Shown: one piece after another, positions 1-6,816 of the stretch
Layout of the letters: every line of letters begins with the position of its first letter
How positions within the stretch are numbered: position 1 is the first letter of the stretch
DNA from: an uncultured Campylobacter sp.
GTDB lineage: Bacteria > Campylobacterota > Campylobacteria > Campylobacterales > Campylobacteraceae
DNA length: 8,655 bases
Direction: 5' to 3'
NCBI RefSeq assembly: GCF_938045205.1
Contig: NZ_CALIMY010000087.1
Span: 1 to 8,655, forward strand
Position numbers and translations under genes: made by a program
Notes under the pieces: generated by a model
Told to the model about the DNA's origin: nothing
The model's database searches: none
Seen by the model: only the letters and a program-made list of their open reading frames with translations

Positions 1-810
1 TCCATCTTCGCGTGCAACGCAAGCGAAATTAAAATTTAAAAATGATCCTTGCGCGAAAAATTCCACTAGCACGAGAAACTGGGATTTCATCTGCGCGAGT
101 GGAATTTAAAATTTTAAAAATAGCTTTTGTAGTGCGCGATTTTATCTGCGTGAAAAATGAAATTCTATCTGTAAAAGGTGACGAAATTTTAAAATTTAAA
201 GACGCCCTCTCGCGGCTTAATTTAAAATTTGCCTCGAAAGCCAGACTTAAAATTTAATGTCAAACGCGATTTTAGCATTCTACCGCATCCATGAAATTTC
301 AAATTCTCGCAAAGCGGCGGAATTTTAAAATTTTAAAACGCCTGACCTGTGTTATGCACGCGAGTAGATTTTGCATAAGTAGAATTTATCCGCCGCTCAG
401 AAATCAAGATTTTACCGCACAAGCAAAGCCAAAATCCTCTCCACCTACGCGAAATCCAAGAATTTTACCGCTTAAACAAAGCGGAATTCTATCCGCTCAA
501 GCGAAACCTAAAATTTCACTCGCGCCAAAGAATTTTAAAATTTCCGCAAAATCAAGCCGCTTATCTGTAAATTTAAAATTCCGCCTATCTGCAAAGCTTC
601 GCGTTTAATCCGCCACGCTACCAAGATTAAATTTTTAAATTCCACTCGCTCTGCCTATCTCGCAAACAAGTAAAATTTTAAAATTTATAGATTCAAAGCC
701 CAAAATCCCGCGCTTAAGCTTAAAATTTATCACACGCAAGCGCAAAATCTGCGCAATTACTCATGTTTAAAAGCCCCCGATAGTTTGCCGCGCCCTAACC
801 TAAATTAAAT
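1..810. other. repetitive AAATTT-rich spacer, no credible gene
   Basis: No convincing gene is seen on either strand. Two plus-strand open frames (42-257 and 291-608) lack ribosome binding sites and are made of Lys/Ile/Phe/Leu-rich peptide generated by AAATTT words, so I treat them as spurious. A hand count gives about 27 RAATTY hexamers in positions 1-849, roughly one per 31 bases. A degenerate longer word, GAATTYTATCYGC-like, recurs at about 83, 138, 159, 382, 408, 460 and 484. Two stretches, about 408-465 and 484-535, are imperfect direct copies. The first 39 bases are open in one plus frame and could be the tail of an upstream gene, but that is too short to call. Confidence 0.6.
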
Positions 811-827
811 TTTACATTTGCTATAAT
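811..827 (+). promoter_or_regulatory. extended -10 promoter of the DUF2018-prenyl synthase-hemA-proS operon
   Basis: TATAAT at 822-827 is a perfect -10 hexamer preceded by TGC at 819-821, an extended -10 element. The upstream side is AT-rich and has no clear -35 box, which is usual for Campylobacter sigma-70 promoters. A start near 834 would give a leader of only about 16 bases carrying the AAGGAAGG ribosome binding site at 839-846. No operator or riboswitch is visible. As no other good promoter is seen before the overlapping downstream genes, it probably drives all four. Confidence 0.75.
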
Positions 828-849
828 CGCGAAATTTTAAGGAAGGTAA

Positions 850-1095
850 ATGGATATTTTTGAAGGCAGCCCAAGAGAGAAATTTTTTGAAATTTTATCC
901 GCTGCAAGCCCTACTTTGGTGCAAAACGAAATCGAAGAAGCTCTAATCCGCCTCATCGCCTTTGAGCGGCTCTGCGAAGCGCACGGCATTAGCGAGCGCG
1001 AGATCGAAAGCTTCATCGCGCAACAGAATCTACAAGACGAGCTAAACGACAAATTTTTGCAGATGAGCGGAAATATCCTAAGCAACAACGAATAA
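850..1095 (+). CDS. DUF2018 family small helical protein
   Basis: An 81-residue, acidic, Glu/Leu-rich protein predicted to be mostly alpha-helical, without signal peptide or membrane segment, so cytosolic. It is recognised by overall sequence and by position ahead of the prenyl synthase and hemA as the DUF2018 family of epsilonproteobacteria. From memory, the H. pylori member HP0242 from the same neighbourhood forms a small intertwined, pseudo-knotted helical homodimer; its biochemical role is unknown. The start is well supported by AAGGAAGG four bases upstream of the ATG. The stop overlaps the next start (TAATG), implying translational coupling to the prenyl synthase. The GAAATTTTATCCGC word lies inside this gene at 889-902. 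Family assignment is fairly sure; function is not known. Confidence 0.88.
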   Translation: MDIFEGSPREKFFEILSAASPTLVQNEIEEALIRLIAFERLCEAHGISEREIESFIAQQNLQDELNDKFLQMSGNILSNNE

Positions 1096-2087
1096 TGCAA
1101 GATCAAATCGATTTAATTATGAAAAGCTTCATCGCAGACTGCGGATATGAGCCCGCTAGCGAGATGTTTGATAGGCTAAGCCCCGGCAAAAAACTGCGCT
1201 CCAAGCTGCTACTAAACATCGCGCAAAAAGATGAAAGATCGCTGCGTCTGTGCGCGATCATCGAGCTCATTCAGGCCGCAAGCCTGCTGCACGACGACGT
1301 CATCGACGAAAGCTCGGTGCGCCGCGGCAAGCCCTCGATCAACGCCACCTACGGCTCCAAAAACGCCGTGATGCTGGGCGACATACTCTATTCCAAGGCG
1401 TACTTCGAGCTTTCTAAATTTGAAAGCCGCATCGCCGCCGCGCTTTCGGGCGCCGTCACGAAGCTGGCCGTGGGCGAGCTGATGGACGTGAGCTTAAGCG
1501 ACGATTTCAACGACGATGCGAGCAAATATCTGCAGATGATCTATCTAAAAACCTCCGCTTTGATCGAAGAGGTTGCGCGCTGCGGGGCGTTTCTGAAATT
1601 CAGCAGCGCGAAAAATCGCGGCGAAATTTCAGATATTAGCGGCGCAAAAAACGAGGACGAAATTCCAAGCGCCGCGAAAGATCATGATAAAATTTCAAGC
1701 GCGAGCGCGAAATTCGGCGAATACGGCAAAAACCTAGGGCTTGCGTTTCAGATTATCGACGACATCTTAGACGTCACGCAAAGCTCAGAAGCGCTGGGTA
1801 AGCCGAGCCTGAGCGATTTCGCGGAGGGTAAAACCACCCTGCCCTACATCTATTTATACGAAAATTTAAATGATTCCGAGCGGCAAAAGCTGAGATCGTT
1901 TTTTAAAAAGCAGCTCTGCCAGAGCGAAATTTCATGGATCAAGACGAAATTTAGCGAGCACGGCATCATCGAGCGCTGTATAAACGAAGCTCGCGCCTAC
2001 GGGCAGAAAGCGCTCGAAGCAGTAGCGGAATTTAAAAATGACAAGCTGGAGCAGATCGTGCGAGATATGATAGATAGGGAGTTTTGA
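1095..2087 (+). CDS. ispB: trans-polyprenyl diphosphate synthase (octaprenyl type)
   Basis: A class I trans-prenyltransferase that adds isopentenyl diphosphate units to an allylic diphosphate, probably to make the long side chain of the respiratory quinone. Mg-binding aspartate motifs are present: DDVID at residues 67-71, inside LLHDDVIDES, and DDILD at 222-226, inside LAFQIIDDILD. GGKKLR-like GKKLRSKLLL sits at 31-40 and the DFAEGKTTLP segment at 241-250. At 330 residues it is about 30 longer than usual for the family. The excess is a Lys/Glu/Ser-rich low-complexity stretch at about 171-204, between the helix ending ARCGAFLKFS and the conserved YGKNLGLAFQ. All catalytic motifs are intact, so an active enzyme with a surface loop is likely. 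It overlaps its upstream neighbour by one base and hemA by one base. Product chain length cannot be read from sequence; the symbol is by synteny. Confidence 0.93.
   Translation: MQDQIDLIMKSFIADCGYEPASEMFDRLSPGKKLRSKLLLNIAQKDERSLRLCAIIELIQAASLLHDDVIDESSVRRGKPSINATYGSKNAVMLGDILYSKAYFELSKFESRIAAALSGAVTKLAVGELMDVSLSDDFNDDASKYLQMIYLKTSALIEEVARCGAFLKFSSAKNRGEISDISGAKNEDEIPSAAKDHDKISSASAKFGEYGKNLGLAFQIIDDILDVTQSSEALGKPSLSDFAEGKTTLPYIYLYENLNDSERQKLRSFFKKQLCQSEISWIKTKFSEHGIIERCINEARAYGQKALEAVAEFKNDKLEQIVRDMIDREF
1596..1715 (+). repeat. in-frame degenerate repeat encoding the prenyl synthase insertion
   Basis: Five RAATTY hexamers lie within 120 bases (starting 1596, 1624, 1660, 1690, 1710). The middle three are spaced 36 and 30 bases, so they stay in frame and encode recurring Glu/Lys-Ile-Ser/Pro triplets, each following an Ala-Lys a few residues earlier. 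The result is about three degenerate units of 10-13 residues. Nothing comparable is expected in the family at this position, between the conserved helix and the second aspartate motif. Confidence 0.6.
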
Positions 2088-3640
2088 TGGCGTATATGAG
2101 CGTGAGCTTCACCCACAAAAACACCGACATCACGGTGCGCGAGAAGCTGTCGTTTTCAAACGACGTGCGTAAAAAAGAAATTTTGCGCCTTTTGGCTTCA
2201 AACTCCGCGATAGAGGAGTGTTTGGTGCTAAGCACCTGCAACCGCGTAGAAATTTTCACCGCGGTGGACGACTTCAAAGCGGCCAGCAAATTCGTGCTTT
2301 TAGCCCTTTCGCGCGTAAGCGGCGTGAGTTACGACGAGCTAGCCGAGCGCGCCGATATTTACGAGGATTACGGCGCGATACACCACCTTTTCGCCGTCGC
2401 AGCCTCTCTTGATAGCCTCGTAGTAGGCGAAACTCAGATCGTAGGCCAGCTCAAAGACGCCTTTAAATTTGCCAAACAAAACGCCCACGCGGGCGCGCAG
2501 ATCGCAAGAGCGATAGATGAAGCGCTAAAATGCGCGGCGCGTATCCGCAACCAGACCGAAATTTCAAAAAACCCAATCTCGGTCTCAAGCGTCGCCGTGG
2601 CGATGGCAAAGGAAAAGTTAGGCTCCTTGCAGGGCGTAAACGCCGTGGTAGTGGGCGCGGGAGAGATGAGCGAGCTAGCGTGCAAACACCTGCTCGCAAG
2701 CGGCGCAAATATCACGATCTTAAATCGAAATTTAGCCGGCGCGCGGAGGCTGGCGGATTCTTTGATCAGCGCGGAGTCCGGCGTAAATTCGGAAAATAGT
2801 GCGGATCTAAATCGCGCGGAAGTTAATCTAAATAACGCAAGCACGAACTGCGGCGTAAATTTAGACGTTGGCGCAGATTTAAACTGCGCGGAAGCGGGCT
2901 CAAACGGCGGCACTGGCAGCTGCGCGGCTACGAATAAAATTTCTACGACGGGCAGCCGTGCGAGCTATGATGGCTCGGGCGGCGCAAATTTAAGCGACGG
3001 CGCAAATGGTTACGCGGCTCGCATCAAGACCGACGCGCTGGATAATCTGAAAAAATATCTAAACGCAAATAGCCTGTTTTTCAGCGCTACGGGCTCGCAA
3101 GAGCCGATCATTACCGATAGCTTGTTAGAACCCAAAAGCTTTAAGCGATATTTTTTCGATATAGCCGTGCCGCGCGACGTGGAGCTTAGTCAGAGTGAGG
3201 ATATTGAAGTTTACAGCGTCGATGATCTTGAGGAGATCGTAAAGAAAAATTTGCTACTTCGCGAGGAGCAGGCGCAGATCGCTTACTCGATCGTGGCAAA
3301 ATGCACGAACGAGTTTTTCAAATGGCTCAAGGCGGCGGCATCCACGCCGATCATCAAGGCCTTGCGCCAAAGCGCGAAGCAAGTAGCCGAGCTGGAGCTA
3401 GCCAAAGCGCTTAAAAAGGGCTATCTAAAGCATAGCGATGCGGAAGAAGCGCGCAAACTGATCCATCAGGTTTTTAAAGCGTTTCTACACGCTCCGACGG
3501 TAAATTTGAAAAACCTCGGCGAAGCGGACGATGCCGACGGCACGGTAAACGCGCTGGTCGAAATTTTTGAACTGCAAGAAAACTACGAAAAATTTTTAAA
3601 TCAAGAAAACGAGAAAAAGGATAAACAGAATGAAATTTAG
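2087..3640 (+). CDS. hemA: glutamyl-tRNA reductase with a large in-frame insertion
   Basis: Catalyses NADPH-dependent reduction of glutamyl-tRNA(Glu) to glutamate-1-semialdehyde, the committed step of C5 haem synthesis, in the cytosol. The catalytic cysteine is C51 in LSTCNRVE, followed by the conserved LDSLVVGETQIVGQLKDAF segment (about 108-126). An NADPH-binding Rossmann stretch VVVGAGEMSELA runs from about 187, and the C-terminal helical dimerisation region spans about 380-500. At 517 residues it is roughly 80 longer than usual. The excess, about residues 229-308, is Asn/Gly/Ala/Ser-rich and splits the NADPH domain just after ILNRNLAGARRLADSL and before LFFSATGSQEPII. The ATG at 2087 is preferred: it overlaps the upstream stop (TGATG) and follows AGGGAG by five bases; an in-frame TTG at 2084 and an ATG at 2096 are less likely. 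Catalytic and cofactor motifs are intact, so the insertion is probably a tolerated loop. Confidence 0.94.
   Translation: MAYMSVSFTHKNTDITVREKLSFSNDVRKKEILRLLASNSAIEECLVLSTCNRVEIFTAVDDFKAASKFVLLALSRVSGVSYDELAERADIYEDYGAIHHLFAVAASLDSLVVGETQIVGQLKDAFKFAKQNAHAGAQIARAIDEALKCAARIRNQTEISKNPISVSSVAVAMAKEKLGSLQGVNAVVVGAGEMSELACKHLLASGANITILNRNLAGARRLADSLISAESGVNSENSADLNRAEVNLNNASTNCGVNLDVGADLNCAEAGSNGGTGSCAATNKISTTGSRASYDGSGGANLSDGANGYAARIKTDALDNLKKYLNANSLFFSATGSQEPIITDSLLEPKSFKRYFFDIAVPRDVELSQSEDIEVYSVDDLEEIVKKNLLLREEQAQIAYSIVAKCTNEFFKWLKAAASTPIIKALRQSAKQVAELELAKALKKGYLKHSDAEEARKLIHQVFKAFLHAPTVNLKNLGEADDADGTVNALVEIFELQENYEKFLNQENEKKDKQNEI
2780..2923 (+). repeat. 72-bp in-frame tandem repeat inside hemA
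   Basis: Two adjacent units, 2780-2851 and 2852-2923, each 72 bases (24 codons), both starting GGCGTAAATT. The encoded units share 11 of 24 residues, including the start GVN, the core ADLN, the AE pair and a final Cys. A partial third copy may start at about 2980 (GGCGCAAATTT). The exact codon-multiple length keeps the reading frame open, and the divergence indicates an old duplication. Confidence 0.7.
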
Positions 3641-5348
3641 CAAGCTTTTCGCTCCGAGCCTAAAAGAGGCTCCCAGAGACGCGGTACTACCTAGCCACGC
3701 GCTTTTGATCCGCGCGGGATTTATCGAGCAGCTTGGCAGCGGGCTTTATAATTTTTTGCCGCTAGGAAAGATAGTGCTGGAGCGGATCTGCGCCGTCATC
3801 AGGCAGGAGATGGACGCTGCGGGCGCGCAGGAGGTATCTTTTAGCGTCGTGACGTCCGCGGATGCGTGGAAAAAAAGCGGCCGCTACGCCAAATACGGCA
3901 AGGAGCTGCTGCGCTTCAAAGATCGCAAGGATAATGACTTCGTGCTAAGCCCAACTAACGAGGAAGCGGCGGTTTTGATGATCGCGGATAAGATCACGAG
4001 CTACAAGCAGCTGCCGCTAAATATCTATCAGATCAATACGAAATTCCGCGACGAGGCGCGCCCTCGCTTCGGACTTCTGCGCGGTCGCGAGTTTACGATG
4101 AAGGACGCTTATAGCTTCCACGCGGACGCTGCGGATATGAAGCGCGAGTTTGAGGTGATGAGACGGGCATACTCGCGGATTTTTACGCGACTGGGGTTAA
4201 ATTTCCGCGCGGTTGATGCGGACAGCGGCGCGATCGGTGGTAGCGGCAGCAAGGAGTTTATGGTGCTAGCGGATAACGGCGAGGACGATATCGTCGTGTG
4301 CAAGCGCTGCGAGTATGCCGCAAATATCGAGGCTGCGCGCCGTGCTCCCAAAACCACGAACGCCGCCGCGCCCGAGACCGACGGCATGATGAAATTTAAA
4401 ACCCCCGCGATGAAAACGATCGACGCGGTCGCAGAATTTTTCAAAGTAGATAAATTCTACACTATCAAAGCAGTGATCAAAAAAGTGCTATACGAGGATC
4501 GCAGCGAGATCGTAGCGTTTTTTATCCGCGGTTGCGACGAGCTGCAAGAGACCAAGGCGCAAAATACCTGCGGCGCGCTAGAGTTAGTCGATGCCAGCGA
4601 GGAGGAGATCGCGCGAGCAGGCTTTACGGCGGGCTTTTGCGGACCTTTCGGGCTCGGCGAGGGAGCTAAATTTTACATCGACGCCGAGCTAAAAGGAGCG
4701 CGCGAAATGATCGCGGGCGCGAACGAGCCGGATTACCACTACGTGGGCGCTAGCGTGATAAATTTTAACGAATCGCGCTTTGCGGATCTCGCTGCCGTGG
4801 GCGAAGGCGATGCGTGTCCGTCCTGCGGCGGCGAGCTTGGTATCACGAAAGGCATCGAGGTGGGCCATATTTTTCAGCTCGGCACGCGCTATTCAGAGCC
4901 GATGGGAGCGCGATTTTTGGACGCAAACGGAAAGGCGCAGCCGTTTTTTATGGGCTGCTACGGCATCGGCGCAAGCCGCCTTATCGCCGTGGCGATCGAA
5001 AGCAGCCACGATGAGCGAGGCTGCATCTGGCCGCGCGAGCTGGCGCCTTTCGAGCTTGAGATCATCATCTCAAATCACAAAGACGCCGCGGCAGTAGAAT
5101 TTGCCGAGAAACTATACGAGCAGTGCCGTGCGCGCGGAGTGCGCGTGCTGCTAGACGATCGCGCGGAGCGCTTCGGCGTGAAGATGAACGACTTCGAACT
5201 GATGGGCTTTCCGTATGCAGTGCTCGTGGGAAAAGCCCTAGCGGAGGGAAGCGTCGAGTTCATCACCCGCGCAGGTCTAAAACGCGAAAGCGTAAGCGCG
5301 GATGAAATTTTAAGATTTATCGAGAGGAAATTAATCGAGAAAAATTAG
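3630..5348 (+). CDS. proS: prolyl-tRNA synthetase, bacterial editing type
   Basis: Class II aminoacyl-tRNA synthetase charging tRNA(Pro) with proline in the cytosol. The N-terminal catalytic half has GSGLYNFLPLG (37-46), the SPTNEE loop (107-112) and motif 2 running FRDEARPRFGLLRGREFTMK (139-158). The inserted editing domain, which clears Ala-tRNA(Pro), occupies roughly 235-385. Cysteine pairs CKRC (224-227) and CPSC (396-399) flank it, as is usual in this type. GIEVGHIFQLGTRYSEPMG follows, then motif 3 in GCYGIGASRL (442-451), then the anticodon-binding domain from about 470. Length 572 is normal for the family, with no insertion unlike the two genes upstream. The ATG overlaps the end of hemA by 11 bases and follows AAGGA by nine bases. 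It is the last gene of the operon. Confidence 0.97.
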   Translation: MKFSKLFAPSLKEAPRDAVLPSHALLIRAGFIEQLGSGLYNFLPLGKIVLERICAVIRQEMDAAGAQEVSFSVVTSADAWKKSGRYAKYGKELLRFKDRKDNDFVLSPTNEEAAVLMIADKITSYKQLPLNIYQINTKFRDEARPRFGLLRGREFTMKDAYSFHADAADMKREFEVMRRAYSRIFTRLGLNFRAVDADSGAIGGSGSKEFMVLADNGEDDIVVCKRCEYAANIEAARRAPKTTNAAAPETDGMMKFKTPAMKTIDAVAEFFKVDKFYTIKAVIKKVLYEDRSEIVAFFIRGCDELQETKAQNTCGALELVDASEEEIARAGFTAGFCGPFGLGEGAKFYIDAELKGAREMIAGANEPDYHYVGASVINFNESRFADLAAVGEGDACPSCGGELGITKGIEVGHIFQLGTRYSEPMGARFLDANGKAQPFFMGCYGIGASRLIAVAIESSHDERGCIWPRELAPFELEIIISNHKDAAAVEFAEKLYEQCRARGVRVLLDDRAERFGVKMNDFELMGFPYAVLVGKALAEGSVEFITRAGLKRESVSADEILRFIERKLIEKN

Positions 5349-5359
5349 GAAGCGCGTGA

Positions 5360-5389
5360 AAATTTAGCCCTAAATTTGGCTAAATTTTG
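5360..5389 (+). terminator. hairpin terminator downstream of proS
   Basis: A perfect 11-bp inverted repeat (AAAATTTAGCC / GGCTAAATTTT) with an 8-base loop starts 12 bases after the proS stop codon. The 3' arm ends in TTTT but is followed by GCCGCC, so the U-tract is short. Both arms and the loop contain AAATTT words. Position makes a terminator role for the operon likely, though the symmetry could partly be a by-product of the repeated word. Confidence 0.6.
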
Positions 5390-5439
5390 CCGCCATATTT
5401 GAAAATTTGCGAGCTGATTTTGCTACGCGGCGCGGCGTG

Positions 5440-5521
5440 AAATTTTATAAATTTACTGCGCTAGCCGCAATGAGAATAAATTTTTGAACTAAAACAGAGC
5501 ATAAAATTTTATAAATTTACT
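5440..5521. repeat. 18-bp perfect direct repeat
   Basis: AAATTTTATAAATTTACT occurs at 5440-5457 and again, identically, at 5504-5521, 64 bases apart. A related sequence sits in the distant spacer at 7578-7599, matching 5438-5459 at 19 of 22 positions (TGAAATTTTATA, five variable bases, ACTGC). This is a degenerate dispersed repeat rather than a clean tandem array. Confidence 0.65.
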
Positions 5522-5576
5522 ATGTTATCACGTAGAGATACCGCCGAGGCGCGATGATAAAATTTACGCTTAAGCC

Positions 5577-5676
5577 GCACCGCCATCTCACTGCGGCTAA
5601 ATTTAAAGCATGAGTTTGCGCGCGGTACTGCACCGCCCTCTCAGCTGCGCGTGAATAAAATTTAAAGCACCAACTT
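5577..5676. repeat. imperfect direct repeat of about 45 bp
   Basis: Two related stretches begin at 5577 and 5630. Each starts GCACCGCC, continues with a C/T-rich CTCA segment and a GC-rich middle, and ends in AAATTTAAAGCA followed by a loosely similar tail. They differ by several substitutions and a few inserted bases. There is no coding potential and no target-site duplication, so I cannot assign it to a known mobile element. Confidence 0.5.
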
Positions 5677-5877
5677 GACCGTGCAAATAAAAAGCGCGTT
5701 TTGACCACTTCCCGCAGGAGTTGCCAAAAACAAAATTCCGCGATAAAATCCCGATCTCTACCCGCCCTTTTTCAAAACGATTTTAAAAAGTAAAATTTAA
5801 ACCGCGATTTCACTTTTCTGATTTCGCTCTTTAAATTTAAGATTTAAATTTCGCGGCGCAGCGGACGCGTAAATTTA

Positions 5878-5897
5878 ATCGGCGCGCAAAAGCCGAT
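5878..5897 (-). terminator. possible terminator for the DUF3592-like gene
   Basis: A perfect 6-bp stem (ATCGGC / GCCGAT) with an 8-base loop, read on the minus strand and followed by TAAATTT. It lies about 90 bases beyond the TGA stop of the DUF3592-like gene. The stem is short and the T-run weak, so this is only a candidate. Confidence 0.3.
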
Positions 5898-5984
5898 CCG
5901 AAATTTTACCGGGTCAAAATTTTGCCTAAATTTATTCGGCGACGACCGAGTTTAAATTTTATTCGTAGGTTTTTCGTAGTAGCC

Positions 5985-6542
5985 TCATTTTACGCGGTAT
6001 TTTCTCCTCGCTATCCGAGTCAAAACGATCTGAACGATCAAAAGTGCAAGCGCACCGCCACCCCATTTCAAATATGTGATTTTATAGGAATCGGATATGG
6101 TATTATAATAAAATCTGGTTGCAAAAGCATAATCGTATTTTAAAACCATTTGCCCGTCTTTAAGGACGATCTGCCGTGCAAGGTCGGTATCGACCCCGAT
6201 CCTTTGGTACCAAATTTTTACGTCCTTGTTGTATATCGCAGCCTTATATCCGTCTATCTCGGTACCGTAAACATCTAAAGAAAAACGCCTCTGCTTAAGC
6301 GCGCTATCCACTAAATTTAACCTATAGTAACTAGCCCCTCTGCTCTTATTCGTTTGCACATATATGACGCGCCCCTATATGGTCTGCAAATCCTCTGGGC
6401 TAGACGGTAGCACCGCGGTGTAGGACATATACAGCGCCGCGCCCGCGCCAAGGATAAAAAACAGCAGCACACATCTTAAAAGCGTATTCATCTGATTAAA
6501 GCTAGCGATCTTTTTTTCATCGTATTTTGTATCAAAAAACAT
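5985..6542 (-). pseudogene. DUF3592-like two-helix membrane protein, interrupted by an in-frame TAG
   Basis: One continuous minus-strand frame of 185 codons, broken only by TAG at 6375-6377 (codon 56). The ATG at 6540-6542 follows AAGAGG by four bases. Residues about 21-43 form a hydrophobic helix (LLRCVLLFFILGAGAALYMS), followed by the interrupted ...LQTI-stop-GRVIYVQTNKS. A 90-residue soluble domain with a typical YYRLNL strand follows, then a second helix at about 158-176 and a basic tail (ARRKYRVK). Helix, extracytoplasmic domain, helix, with a Gly-Arg-Val strand after the first helix, fits DUF3592 proteins, whose function is unknown. The reading on both sides of the TAG joins naturally and one base change from GAG, CAG or AAG would create it. 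A recent nonsense mutation is the simplest view; a sequencing error or readthrough is possible. A GTG at 6359 could restart the second part but has no good ribosome binding site. Family call is moderate. Confidence 0.72.
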
Positions 6543-6771
6543 CAAACCTCTTTTGTTTAAATTTTATCTCGGCGCTTTATCCTGGCACGCCGTATCGGCA
6601 TAAAAACAAAGCCGTATCACTCCAGGCTATCGCGATCTTTAAAATCGTACCTTTGCAATTAATGCGGCTCGGTTTTTCCGTCGCCGTGCGCGATACAAGG
6701 CGCCGCTTCTGCCAAAATTTAGCTTGGATTTTCATTCATTTTCATTCGACGAAGAGTAAATTTGAAAGCTA

Positions 6772-6813
6772 AATTTAAAAAGCGCGCGAAAGAAATATTT
6801 CTCTTTTTAAATT
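6772..6813 (-). terminator. hairpin directly after the 6817-7284 gene
   Basis: A perfect 11-bp inverted repeat (AATTTAAAAAG at 6772-6782 / CTTTTTAAATT at 6803-6813) encloses 20 bases, in which AGAAATATTTCT forms a second small palindrome. It starts four bases beyond the TAG stop of the minus-strand gene, where a terminator is expected. The stem is AT-rich and has no clear T-run after it, so strength is uncertain. Confidence 0.45.
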
Positions 6814-6816
6814 CCA

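Larger units (their letters stand above)
5390..5984. other. repetitive AAATTT-rich spacer between proS and the DUF3592-like gene
   Basis: No credible gene. A 62-codon minus-strand frame at 5520-5708 has no ribosome binding site and is composed of repeats, so it is not called. RAATTY words are dense (about 21 by hand count from 5349 to 5960). Direct repeats are annotated separately. In C. jejuni and H. pylori hemC lies close to proS, but nothing resembling HemC is seen here. Confidence 0.6.

Noticed and set aside
1..39. Possible tail of an upstream plus-strand gene ending at the TAA at 37-39
   Set aside because: Only 12 codons visible, and other frames are open as well; cannot be supported.
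42..257. 71-codon plus-strand open frame
   Set aside because: No ribosome binding site; peptide is Lys/Ile/Leu/Phe-rich and simply translates the AAATTT repeats.
408..535. Possible CRISPR-like array from regularly recurring words
   Set aside because: Units are degenerate, irregularly spaced and lack unique spacers of constant length; no cas genes nearby.
291..608. 105-codon plus-strand open frame with two AQAKPK repeats
   Set aside because: No ribosome binding site, no domain; the peptide repeat follows from the DNA repeat at 408-535.
5520..5708. 62-codon minus-strand open frame
   Set aside because: Lies entirely over direct repeats, with no start signal or recognisable similarity.
6357..6359. 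GTG as an independent start for the second part of the interrupted DUF3592-like gene
   Set aside because: AGGGG is about 12 bases away, too far, and the product would lose the first membrane helix; the frame joins smoothly across the TAG.
6577..6735. 52-codon minus-strand frame (starting MKIQAKFWQK) upstream of the DUF3592-like gene
   Set aside because: No ribosome binding site, basic and Cys-containing without domain pattern; could be leftover spacer. The overlapping plus-strand frame 6527-6772 is equally unsupported.
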